NCBI RefSeq assembly: GCF_002899675.1
Contig: NZ_PKUU01000029.1
Location: 20,620-84,619, forward strand
Direction of reading: 5' to 3'
DNA from: Clostridium sp. chh4-2
Lineage (GTDB): Bacteria; Bacillota; Clostridia; Lachnospirales; Lachnospiraceae
Length of the DNA stretch: 64,000 nt
The notes under the pieces were generated by a model. The model was not told the DNA's origin and did no database searches. It saw only the letters and a program-made list of their open reading frames with translations. Positions 52,984-61,716 of the stretch are shown here, piece after piece (position 1 is the stretch's first letter; the number at the start of each line of letters is the position of its first letter). Made by a program: the position numbers and the translations under genes.

Positions 52984-54186
52984 TTATACTTGCTCGCCCT
53001 TGATGAAGAAGCGGCTGACGGCCAGGGCGCTGGCGCCGGCGGCGCCGTCTGTTAGGTGATAGGGGAGGATTTCTATATTGTCCGCATAGGTGCTGTCTAC
53101 GAAAAGAAGCTGCCGTTCGATATAGTCCATCAGCTCTTTGCGGATATCCTCATTGTCAAACAGTTGTCCGTGCAGGAAGATCTTGCCGGGATTCATGATA
53201 ATGGCAATGTTGGATGTGGTGATTCCTAAATATTTTAATGCGTCGGTGATGTACATGCCGATTACGGGATCTCCCATGGAATAGGCGTTGGTGATAGTTC
53301 CGATCGTGATCTGGCTTTCGTTTTTGACAAGGCTGTGCAGGATTGTGTTAGGTGTGTTGCGGTAGGCCATGCGCGCATTTTTTAAAAGCCAGTTTTCACT
53401 GGAATAGGTCTGAAGGCAGCCGTATTTCCCGCATTCGCAGCGGCGGCCGCTTTCATTAACGATGGTGTGGCCGATCTCACCGGCTACGTAATTGTTGCCG
53501 AGAAACATATCGCCTTCCACCATGTTGGCGCAAAACATGCCCAGGCCCACATGGAAAAATGCGAAACTGTCCGGGCTGTTGCCGGGATCGAAGAGATATT
53601 CCCCGAGCGCCATGCAGCGGGCGTTATTTTCACAGGCAACCGGAAGTGGAAATGCCTGCCTGATTTTTGAAGGGCTGAAGGCGTCCCATGTTTTACGGTT
53701 TGTGACCAGGCTGTTCTGGTCCTGGCTGATATGGCCGGGAACGGCGATGCCGATGCCGATGAACTGATTCCAGCCAAGCCCGGATTCCAAAACCAGAGCT
53801 TTTGTCCCTTCTATGATCTCATCCGTGATTCTAAGGGCCAGATCTTCACTGAACGGCTTGATCTGTTTGAAGAGAATGGTTCCCTTTAAATCAGTTATGC
53901 AGATTACGAGAGCTTTTTGCGTGAATTCAATGCCGATGCTGTAGGCGCAGGACGGTATGATGTCGATCAGAACACGCTTTCTTCCGGACGAATTTTCTTC
54001 GGGAAAGATCTCGCCCAGCTCTTCCACCACCCCTTCTGTCAGCAGAGCGGTCACGTTGGCCGTTACGGTAGCGGGAGTGATCTCTGTTTCTTCCGCAATG
54101 TCAGTTCTGGCGATGGGGGCATTTCTGTATATGCATTCCAGAATCCGGCTTCTGTTTGATAATTTCTTTTTCTTCCCTTTATACAT
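52984..54186 (-). CDS. ROK-family transcriptional regulator (XylR/NagC type)
   Basis: 400 residues. The N-terminal winged HTH (SRILECIYRNAPIARTDIAEETEITPATVTANV) precedes the ROK sugar-kinase-like fold; GEIGH...GRRCECGKYGCLQTY is the zinc-binding ROK signature. Family members repress sugar-use operons and are released by a sugar ligand. The ATG at 54186 has AGGAG upstream; an upstream extension in frame lies within the preceding gene. It is transcribed with the DUF4838 gene and its likely operator lies in the divergent promoter at 56.16-56.21 kb. Confidence 0.9.
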   Translation of the reverse strand: MYKGKKKKLSNRSRILECIYRNAPIARTDIAEETEITPATVTANVTALLTEGVVEELGEIFPEENSSGRKRVLIDIIPSCAYSIGIEFTQKALVICITDLKGTILFKQIKPFSEDLALRITDEIIEGTKALVLESGLGWNQFIGIGIAVPGHISQDQNSLVTNRKTWDAFSPSKIRQAFPLPVACENNARCMALGEYLFDPGNSPDSFAFFHVGLGMFCANMVEGDMFLGNNYVAGEIGHTIVNESGRRCECGKYGCLQTYSSENWLLKNARMAYRNTPNTILHSLVKNESQITIGTITNAYSMGDPVIGMYITDALKYLGITTSNIAIIMNPGKIFLHGQLFDNEDIRKELMDYIERQLLFVDSTYADNIEILPYHLTDGAAGASALAVSRFFIKGEQV

Positions 54187-54203
54187 CTCTATTCTCCTAA
54201 TAA

Positions 54204-56144
54204 TTACAGGGTTGCAGCAAGACGGCTTTCCAAATGAAAACCGGTGTATTTGGATGAGACCTCGGTTATGCGGTAAACATCCAGGCATGATTGGAATTCT
54301 GTTTCTTTTTCGCAGATCAGCTGCTGGAATTCGTTCCAGCAAAGCTGAGCTTTCTCAGTATGCCCTTCTGATAATAAAAGAAGGGCTTTTCCTAATCGTA
54401 AGCTATAATCCTTGTGATAGTCAAGCTGTTTCCAAAATAAATTGGCCGGAGATTGTGCCGGTATATCTGCGGGCCGTTCCGGGAGAAAGTGTTCGACGGC
54501 ATCCAGAAGCTGTTTTGTGTTGGCGGCTATTTTTTCGTCTTTCCGTTCGCCTTTTCCGTTAAAATAATCACAGCTGCATAAATCGGACAGAAGGGAGAGA
54601 TATTGCAGAGCGCACTGCCATCCCGAACCGTAAGCGGCCTGAAAATATTCATCTCTGATGTCCTCAAAACGGCAGGAGGTATCAAACAGGGTATAACCCA
54701 TTACGTAATTGGGCAGGGAATTTGGGAAAAAGGAGCGCAGTTCCTGACAGCTGACGTAGCCGTTTAACCCCATTTTTTCAATCTGCTTGATGTCTTCACT
54801 GATGACGCGGGATATATGGTGATATCCCAAGTCACCGTAGTGGGCCCGGCCCAGAGGATAGTCATATACAAAACTGTCGCCTTTAAACTGCTTCTGCCAG
54901 GCTTTCAGATATGCCATATTTTCATCCAGGTTTATGGGCAGGATGATCTGATTCCGTTTGTATTCCGGGATGTCGGAGTAGGAATCTTTGATCTGATAGG
55001 AGGATTCAAAAGTCCGGCTTATGGGGGCGAACATGAGCACAAACCGGTCAGGATTGTGAAAATATTCATGTTTCGGCGGCCATAAAAGTTCCTGATACAA
55101 AAGGAATACGATTTTTGTGGCGATTCCCATATCGCTTAACTGTCTGTCCACTTGGTTGAGAAGACAGATATACTGGTCGGGAAGGGTGGTTTTTCGGCAT
55201 GCATCACATTCGCATACATTGTTGTACTCATCGGCAAGCCAGACGTGGAGATAATCGATGTCCGGCCGTTCTTTTACATAATTGGTCACCTGCTCTGTGA
55301 ATGCCCGGATCACTTCCGGATTGGAATAGCAGAGATTGGTGTTGATCGGGATGCCGTGAAAGAAATCCCGTTTGCCGTTTAAAAGCGCAGCCATCTGTTT
55401 CTTCTCTGCGGGAAGAGTGGCTTTTACCGATTTCCAGTCAGAAGATGGAAAGCCCAGGGCTTCTCCTGTCCAGCCATGGCCGGCCTGATGGAGAAGGAGA
55501 CCTCTTTTTTTGATTTCTTCCTGCAGGATTTTTGTATATTCCTCCGCTTTTTCCACAGGAAAATCTTCCGGCTTCAGCAGCGGATTCAGTTCGTGATGAT
55601 ACCATCGGGCCATAAATGTGTAAGGAAGCTTAAATTGAAGAAAGAACCCGTTATACCCCAGTTTAGGAAGCCAGTCTATAAAGTCGATGATGTTTGAAAG
55701 GGAATTGGCTCCTTCAATACATACACCCCTGTGACGCAGGGAGGCTGTCTTTTGGCAGGACTGATACAGATCTTCTATATTCGTGAGAAGCGGGGCGGAT
55801 TCATATTGGCGTCCGGGAGCCAGGAAACGGCAGCCCAGCAGATGAAGATATTGATAGACGCCTAAGAGCACGCTCCTTTCATTGCTTCCGGCAATTGTGC
55901 CTCCGCCGGGGCCTGTCTGAATGATATATTGGTCATCCAGGTATGGATCTGGCAGAGGTTTCATCTGATATTGGTGATGAAGATCGGAAACTGCCAGACA
56001 GATTGTAAAATCAGCTTCATAGGATTCATTATTAAATGTAATTAAAGCTTCGGGCATCATACGGCTCAGATAGCTGGCCAGTTCCCTGGACGAATATTCA
56101 AGAATCTTACTATTTCTTGTTCTATATTGAATATGAAGTTTCAT
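54204..56144 (-). CDS. DUF4838 (glycoside-hydrolase-like) protein
   Basis: 646 residues without signal peptide. The first 130 residues resemble the alpha/beta domain found before GH20/GH67-like barrels (ELASYLSRMMPEALITF, GGGTIAGSNERSVLLGVYQYL). The central part has LHVWLADEYNNVCECDACRKT (about 300-320), the DUF4838 acidic/CxC hallmark; a helical C-terminus follows. It is probably a glycosidase acting on uronic-acid or rhamnose-containing oligosaccharides; the precise activity is unknown. The gene is divergent from a sugar ABC transporter and is followed by the ROK regulator. Confidence 0.78.
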   Translation of the reverse strand: MKLHIQYRTRNSKILEYSSRELASYLSRMMPEALITFNNESYEADFTICLAVSDLHHQYQMKPLPDPYLDDQYIIQTGPGGGTIAGSNERSVLLGVYQYLHLLGCRFLAPGRQYESAPLLTNIEDLYQSCQKTASLRHRGVCIEGANSLSNIIDFIDWLPKLGYNGFFLQFKLPYTFMARWYHHELNPLLKPEDFPVEKAEEYTKILQEEIKKRGLLLHQAGHGWTGEALGFPSSDWKSVKATLPAEKKQMAALLNGKRDFFHGIPINTNLCYSNPEVIRAFTEQVTNYVKERPDIDYLHVWLADEYNNVCECDACRKTTLPDQYICLLNQVDRQLSDMGIATKIVFLLYQELLWPPKHEYFHNPDRFVLMFAPISRTFESSYQIKDSYSDIPEYKRNQIILPINLDENMAYLKAWQKQFKGDSFVYDYPLGRAHYGDLGYHHISRVISEDIKQIEKMGLNGYVSCQELRSFFPNSLPNYVMGYTLFDTSCRFEDIRDEYFQAAYGSGWQCALQYLSLLSDLCSCDYFNGKGERKDEKIAANTKQLLDAVEHFLPERPADIPAQSPANLFWKQLDYHKDYSLRLGKALLLLSEGHTEKAQLCWNEFQQLICEKETEFQSCLDVYRITEVSSKYTGFHLESRLAATL

Positions 56145-56156
56145 ACACCCTCCTTA

Positions 56157-56207
56157 ATATCTTTGCTAATTAATTATAATTTGTAATTATTATAGCAAAA
56201 AAGATAT
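56157..56207. promoter_or_regulatory. Long dyad over the DUF4838-ROK promoter, probable ROK operator
   Basis: Arms ATATC-TTTGCTA (56157-56168) and TAGCAAA-N3-GATAT (56193-56207) enclose TAATTA-N7-TAATTA. A leftward TATAAT (complement of 56189-56194) lies inside the dyad, so a bound repressor would cover the -10. Confidence 0.6.
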
Positions 56208-56292
56208 AAGAAAATATATGTACAATATAACCAATAAATTATTAAAAAACTATCTAAAATAAACTAATATACAATTATTTGTCAAATATCTA

Positions 56293-56321
56293 TTGTGAAA
56301 GTTAGGGAAGTATGCTATATT
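56293..56321 (+). promoter_or_regulatory. Promoter of second sugar ABC operon
   Basis: TTGTGA and TATATT are separated by 17 nt in the divergent region, about 75 nt before the first permease start. Confidence 0.5.
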
Positions 56322-56395
56322 AAATTCAACAACCACATGACATATTGATTATAAAAAATAATTAATTAAGAACAAATGGAAGGAAGGCTTTAAAA

Positions 56396-57343
56396 ATGAA
56401 TAAGCAAAGATCCCAAACGCTGCCGGCACCTGTCTCAGACCGCAGGAGGAGACAAAAAAGACGTATTAATATGTGGTGCTGGATCTTTATGATACCGACT
56501 ATGGTTCTGTATATCTTGTTTCAGGGCTACCCGATCCTATCCAGTATTTTCTATTCTACATTGGACTGGTCGGGAATGACTTCAGATGCTTTGTTCGTGG
56601 GCCTTGACAATTTTAAAGAACTGCTGAGGGATAAGTACTTTTTTAACTCGGTTATAAACAGCTTTAAGTACATGATTATGGCAGTGCCGCTTCAGCTGAC
56701 GATTTCCCTGGCTCTGGCGTACATATTTAACAGCATCATTAAAAAGGGAGCTTCCTTTTTTAGAACGGTATTCTTCCTTCCGGTTATTACAACTGCTTCT
56801 ATCGTGGGTATTATTATGATGTTTATATTTGGAGGAACCGGATCAGTCAATCAATTCCTTTCTCTGTTCGGAACGAGAGGGATCAACTGGCTGGGCAATG
56901 CGAAGACTGCTCTTCCTGTGGTGGTGCTGATCGGTGTATGGAAGGAATCAGGAACTTTCATGATTTACTGGCTGGCAGCTCTCCAAAGCGTGTCCCAGGA
57001 TGTATATGAAGCGGCGACCATCGACGGGGCGAACAAGTGGCAGACCTTCCGCCATGTTGTATTTCCTTTGATTCTTCCGATGGGCGGGGTGATATCGGTG
57101 CTCTGCATCATCAGTTCCCTGAAAGTGTTCGATTTGATCCAGACAATGACCAACGGCGGGCCGTTCTATTCTACGGATGTGGCAGCGACTTTTGTATACA
57201 GGACCGCTTATGCCAGCTCAACCGGAATGCCGAGACTGGGGTATGCGAGCGCGGCAGCTATGTTGTTCGGTTTGATCGTAATCGCAGTCGGCGTTATTGG
57301 AAATACGGCTAAAACCGCATTCCAGAAGAAAAATGCAGTGTAG
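56396..57343 (+). CDS. Carbohydrate ABC transporter permease (MalF/UgpA type), pectin locus
   Basis: 315 residues with a basic N-terminal tail and six TM helices. The EAA loop VYEAATIDGANKWQTFRHVVFPLI (about 201-224) is present. It is the first gene of a CUT1 importer divergent from the DUF4838/ROK genes and therefore probably imports pectin-derived oligosaccharides. The start follows GGAAGGAAGG. Confidence 0.93.
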   Translation: MNKQRSQTLPAPVSDRRRRQKRRINMWCWIFMIPTMVLYILFQGYPILSSIFYSTLDWSGMTSDALFVGLDNFKELLRDKYFFNSVINSFKYMIMAVPLQLTISLALAYIFNSIIKKGASFFRTVFFLPVITTASIVGIIMMFIFGGTGSVNQFLSLFGTRGINWLGNAKTALPVVVLIGVWKESGTFMIYWLAALQSVSQDVYEAATIDGANKWQTFRHVVFPLILPMGGVISVLCIISSLKVFDLIQTMTNGGPFYSTDVAATFVYRTAYASSTGMPRLGYASAAAMLFGLIVIAVGVIGNTAKTAFQKKNAV

Positions 57344-57352
57344 GAGGGGCTC

Positions 57353-58195
57353 ATGGAGAGATCAAATGTTTTGAATAAGGTCGGAAAAATTGTTGTATAC
57401 GCGTTTTTGGCAGTAGCTGCATTTTTATGGGTTTACCCTTTTTTATGGATGGTGTCCGCGTCTTTTAAGACCCAGAATGAGTTCTTTGCCAGCGGTTTGA
57501 ATCTGATTCCTCAGTCATTCAGCTTTGATAATTTTGTCCGGGCATGGAATAATGCGAATTTCGGAGTGTATTTTAAGAATTCCATCATCGTCACATTTTC
57601 TGTGGTTGTGATCGTGCTTTTAAGCACTTCTTTGGCAGGTTATGTGCTGGGAAGATATATGTTTATCGGGAAAAGCCTGATTATGAAGATATTTATGGCA
57701 AGTATAACGATTCCTCTTGTATTCACGGTAATTCCGATTTATGAACTGTTGAAAAATATCGGTATGTCCCAGAATCTGTTGGGATTGATTCTGGCGGAAT
57801 CAGGCGGAGGCCATGTAATTTTCCTGATGCTGTTTTCCAGCTTTTATTCTTCCATTCCCAATGAGATGGAAGAAGCGGCCACCATTGATGGGGCCGGTTT
57901 TGTGCAGACCTATGCAAAGGTGATGTTTCCGCTGGCAAAACCCATTATGGTTACTGTAGTCATCATGCAGTTTATCTGGACCTGGAACTCGTTCCTGCTC
58001 CCGTTAATCATTACACTCAACAATCCGTCTCTGAGAACTTTGGCGGTTGGGCTCTATGCTCTGAGAGGTGAAAATGTTGTGGATTGGACCGGTATTGCGG
58101 CCGGAGCCAGCATTGCGATTCTTCCGGTAATCTGTATTTTTATTGCATTACAGAAATATTTTGTGGATGGAATTGCCGGTGCGGTTAAGAGTTAA
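57353..58195 (+). CDS. Carbohydrate ABC transporter permease (MalG/UgpE type), pectin locus
   Basis: 280 residues, six TM helices, EAA loop MEEAATIDGAGFVQTYAKVMFPLA (about 171-194) and the C-terminal LQKYFVDGIAGAVKS typical of MalG-like subunits. It lies 9 nt after the first permease. An ATPase is not encoded nearby, as for the other CUT1 system in this window. Confidence 0.93.
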   Translation: MERSNVLNKVGKIVVYAFLAVAAFLWVYPFLWMVSASFKTQNEFFASGLNLIPQSFSFDNFVRAWNNANFGVYFKNSIIVTFSVVVIVLLSTSLAGYVLGRYMFIGKSLIMKIFMASITIPLVFTVIPIYELLKNIGMSQNLLGLILAESGGGHVIFLMLFSSFYSSIPNEMEEAATIDGAGFVQTYAKVMFPLAKPIMVTVVIMQFIWTWNSFLLPLIITLNNPSLRTLAVGLYALRGENVVDWTGIAAGASIAILPVICIFIALQKYFVDGIAGAVKS

Positions 58196-58241
58196 GCGTT
58201 TAATAATGAAAATTATCATAAATTAAGAGAGGAGATTTATT

Positions 58242-59753
58242 ATGAAATTAATGAAAAGAGTGGCTGCAGCGCTGCTGGCGCTTACAATGGCCGGTTCTAT
58301 GTCTGCCTGCGGCGTTAAGGTGAGCACAAAAGGAGGCGGGGATACACAGACGAGCGCTGCTTCTCAAGCGGAAACGGCAGCGGTTAACACATCAACCGAT
58401 GAAAAGGTGACTCTGAAGATTATTGACTGGAGTGACAGTACAAAAGAGAGACGTGAAGTTTTCAATAAAAAATTCATGGAAGAGAACCCCAATGTGACCA
58501 TTGAATATACGGTTCTGACTGCGGATCAGTTTAAAGAAACGGTGATTTCAGCCATAAAGGCCGGCAATGCCCCGGATCTTTTCCCGCTTCCGTCCGGTAT
58601 GAAACTGAGCGCGGCTCTGAAGGAAAACTGGTTCCTTCCTATGAACGATTATCTGACAGATGAATTTATCAATTCATTTGCCGACGGAGCTTTGAACGAG
58701 GGTATTACGAATATGGACGGAAAACTCTATGTTCTGCCTGAAGCTGCCAATATTATTAATACATTGATCTTTTACAATAAAACTGTATTAAAGGAAGCCG
58801 GAATCGATGAGGCCAATCTTCCTAAAACATGGTCTGAATTCACGGAAGTCTGCAAACAGGTTTCCGATGCGGGAAATGGTAAATTCTATGGAATTATAGA
58901 CAGCGGTGCTCAGGCGAACCGTCTGGAATTAGTTCTCCGCTCTTTAGCCAGTTTGGACGGAGGAAAGTGCAGTGACATTTCACAGATGATCTTAGTGGAT
59001 GGACAGAATACCATGAATTCCGAGGCAATGCAGCACGCCCTAGAATTTTATGACAACCTGGTAAAGGAAGGCTGTTTCCATCCGAACTCCGTGTCCATTA
59101 AAGCGCCGGAAGCGCGTGCGTTATTTGCACAGAATCAGGCGGCATTTATCCCTCAGGGAGCTTGGTGTATCTCCACTTGGAGAAAAGATAACCCTGATTT
59201 GGACTTTGGCGTTATGGCTTTGCCGGTACCGGACGATGGGATGAAAGGAAAACTTCCATATACAGGCGCTCAGCCGTGGATGGGAATCTCCGCAAACAGC
59301 AAGCATCCTGACGTGGCTGCAAAATATCTGATGGGCCTCTATTCGGAAGATTATCAGTCAGGATTAGTGGAAGACGGAGGATTTGTATCGGTTATCGATG
59401 CTGTTAATAAAGCGCACATGACAGATGAAGCCATGCTTGATTATTATAACTTAAACAACGAAGAAGCGGCTCTTGCTCCTGATCCTATCGTAGGAAACCC
59501 GGCAGCAGCGGAAGTTTATGCAGAGGTATCCGCAATCTCCCCAAGCCTGGGAGAAATTGCACAGGGCGTGCTGGCACAGAATATTGACTATAAAGCAGAA
59601 CTTCAAAATCTGTCGGATAAAACTCAGGAAGAGTGGATGAGAGCCATTGATGCGGCAAAAGAAAAAGGGGCAGATGTATCTGCAGACGATTTTGAATTCA
59701 AGAATTGGGACCCTATGGTAAATTATACGGCTGATTTATATGAGGCCAAATAA
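58242..59753 (+). CDS. Extracellular sugar-binding lipoprotein, pectin locus
   Basis: 503 residues. Lipoprotein signal with lipobox MSAC (Cys about 23), short Thr/Ser/Ala linker, then a family 1 solute-binding domain (VTLKIIDWSDSTKERREVFNKKF, ENPNVTIEYTVL, and INTLIFYNKTVLKEAGI). It delivers an oligosaccharide, probably galacturonide- or rhamnose-containing, to the two preceding permeases. A terminator follows. Confidence 0.92.
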   Translation: MKLMKRVAAALLALTMAGSMSACGVKVSTKGGGDTQTSAASQAETAAVNTSTDEKVTLKIIDWSDSTKERREVFNKKFMEENPNVTIEYTVLTADQFKETVISAIKAGNAPDLFPLPSGMKLSAALKENWFLPMNDYLTDEFINSFADGALNEGITNMDGKLYVLPEAANIINTLIFYNKTVLKEAGIDEANLPKTWSEFTEVCKQVSDAGNGKFYGIIDSGAQANRLELVLRSLASLDGGKCSDISQMILVDGQNTMNSEAMQHALEFYDNLVKEGCFHPNSVSIKAPEARALFAQNQAAFIPQGAWCISTWRKDNPDLDFGVMALPVPDDGMKGKLPYTGAQPWMGISANSKHPDVAAKYLMGLYSEDYQSGLVEDGGFVSVIDAVNKAHMTDEAMLDYYNLNNEEAALAPDPIVGNPAAAEVYAEVSAISPSLGEIAQGVLAQNIDYKAELQNLSDKTQEEWMRAIDAAKEKGADVSADDFEFKNWDPMVNYTADLYEAK

Positions 59754-59809
59754 TTAATGCAGCGGGATTGAAAATGATTTGGCGGGAAATGGTACGCCAA
59801 GAAGAATGG

Positions 59810-59873
59810 GAACGGGACGGACAACTGAACATCCGGTGGGATGAAAATCGGCTGTCCGCCCCGTTCTTTTTTT
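59810..59873 (+). terminator. Terminator after sugar-binding lipoprotein gene
   Basis: GAACGGGACGGACAACTG pairs with CGGCTGTCCGCCCCGTTC (18 bp with several G-U/A-C positions) and is followed by seven T. Confidence 0.85.
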
Positions 59874-60030
59874 CGCGCATGCAGAAAATCACAATTCTAC
59901 AAAACTTCTTTTTTATTTGTGCCTGCGGTCTGAACGTGGCATAATATAGGGAGATCAGGAAATAGTAAGATTAGAAAATTGTGAAGGTTACAAATGAGGA
60001 CAGTTGAAGTGAGGACGAGGAGGGAACGAT

Positions 60031-61653
60031 ATGGCGCAGATATTATATAATGGGACATTTTTGACTATGGATGCTGCTATTGGGGAAGTGGAGGCGGTGC
60101 TGGTTTCTGATGGACGGATCAAGGCGGTCGGAAGTTTTGATGAGGTGCGCAGTCAGGTGCCGGATGCGGAGCAAAAGGATATGGAGGGGCGGACGGTGCT
60201 GCCGGGATTTATTGACGGGCATTCCCATATCTCTGCGGTCGCCTATCAGCTTTTGATGGCGGATTTGAATCCTCCGCCTACGGGAGACTGCAGTTCGGTA
60301 GAAGATGTGATTGAGAAAATGAAGGCATTTCTGGCCTCAAAGGAGCTGGCTCCGGGGCAGTGGCTAATGGGGATGGGATACGACAACAGCGTATTCCCGG
60401 GAGGAAAGCACCCTACGAAAGAGGATCTTGACCGGATCAGCCGGGAAATACCCATTGTGGTCACCCATGTGTCCGGCCATCTCTGCGTGGTGAATACAAA
60501 GGGGATGGAGCTGATGGGATATGTGGGGGATCATTTTGTGGTTCCTCAGGGCGGAGTTGTGGAGAAAAGCGGCCTTTTAAAGGAACATGCATTTTTAGGG
60601 CTGGACAAGATGAAGGGGCCGTCCCCGGAAGAGGTGATCCGCTCTGTGAGAGACGCTTCCCGGCTTTATGCTTCCTATGGCATCACGACGGTGCATGACG
60701 GAAAGGCCGGAATGTCGGAGTACGAGCTTTTAAAGGCTGCCGGGGAACAGGGATTGATCTGCAATGATGTGGTCATCTATTTTTCGCCGGAAGCGGCTGA
60801 GGAACTTCTGCCTCATCAGTATCCGGCAGAAAACGGTTACCATAACAGGCTGAGATTTGCCGGTATGAAGCTGTTTTTGGATGGTTCTCCCCAGGGCAAG
60901 ACCGCTTGGCTGTCAAAACCTTATTACATCGCTCCGGAAGGCGAGGGGCAGTATTACCGGGGATTTCCGGTGCAGACAGAAGAGTATGTGATGGAAATGA
61001 TGAAAAAGGCGGTGGAAAACCATTGGCAGATCAACGTTCACGCCAATGGGGATGAAGCGATTGAGCAGATGATCCGCTGTTATACGAAGACTTTGGAGGA
61101 AACAAAGAGCGGCGAGCAGCTAAGACCGGTAATCATCCATTGCCAGACGGTCAGGGAAGACCAGCTGGAACGGATGAAAAAGATCGGCATGATAGCCAGT
61201 TTCTTTCTGGATCATGTTTACTATTGGGGAGATTACCATTATGAATCGGTTTTAGGGCCGGAGAGGGCCGGGCGCATCAGCCCGCTTAAAGAAGCGCTTA
61301 ATTATGGCGTCTCCTTTACCCTTCATCAGGATTCGCCGGTGGTGCCGCCCAACGTCCTGTTTTCTATCCACAATGCGGTGAACAGGAAGACTTATAAGGG
61401 AAGAGTTTTGGGAGAAGATCAGAGGATCAGCGTACATGAAGCTCTGGAAGCTGTGACCATCCATGCTGCCTATCAAATCTTTGAAGAGGATAAAAAAGGG
61501 AGCATTACCCCAGGCAAATATGCTGATTTTGTGGTGCTGGACCAGAATCCGGAAAAGGCCGATCCGGAACGGATTAAGGATATTGCCGTTATGGAAGTGA
61601 TAAAGGAAGGAAAACGGATATTCCCGGAGTCCGGCCATGACGGAAATGCTTGA
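60031..61653 (+). CDS. YtcJ-like metal-dependent amidohydrolase (amidohydrolase family 3)
   Basis: 540 residues. Metal site DGHSHISAVA (about 63-72), THVSGHLCVVNTKG (about 147-160), KLFLDGSPQGKTAW (about 286-299), NVHANGDEAIEQM and TLHQDSPVVPPN (about 430) match YtcJ/LAF-type exoenzyme-like amidohydrolases that cleave amide or N-acyl bonds. The N- and C-terminal beta-sandwich elements are complete. The substrate is unknown. A regulator with a PrpR sensor follows at 63 nt and could respond to the same compound. The start follows GAGGAGGG. Confidence 0.88.
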   Translation: MAQILYNGTFLTMDAAIGEVEAVLVSDGRIKAVGSFDEVRSQVPDAEQKDMEGRTVLPGFIDGHSHISAVAYQLLMADLNPPPTGDCSSVEDVIEKMKAFLASKELAPGQWLMGMGYDNSVFPGGKHPTKEDLDRISREIPIVVTHVSGHLCVVNTKGMELMGYVGDHFVVPQGGVVEKSGLLKEHAFLGLDKMKGPSPEEVIRSVRDASRLYASYGITTVHDGKAGMSEYELLKAAGEQGLICNDVVIYFSPEAAEELLPHQYPAENGYHNRLRFAGMKLFLDGSPQGKTAWLSKPYYIAPEGEGQYYRGFPVQTEEYVMEMMKKAVENHWQINVHANGDEAIEQMIRCYTKTLEETKSGEQLRPVIIHCQTVREDQLERMKKIGMIASFFLDHVYYWGDYHYESVLGPERAGRISPLKEALNYGVSFTLHQDSPVVPPNVLFSIHNAVNRKTYKGRVLGEDQRISVHEALEAVTIHAAYQIFEEDKKGSITPGKYADFVVLDQNPEKADPERIKDIAVMEVIKEGKRIFPESGHDGNA

Positions 61654-61679
61654 CCATGGGCATTTGACTAACGTATAAT
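61650..61679 (+). promoter_or_regulatory. Promoter of second PrpR-type regulator gene
   Basis: TTGACC and TATAAT with an 18-nt spacer; the -35 overlaps the stop region of the amidohydrolase gene. Confidence 0.55.
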
Positions 61680-61716
61680 CAAGATATTATAAAAAGGATG
61701 GGAGCTGAACGCTTAG

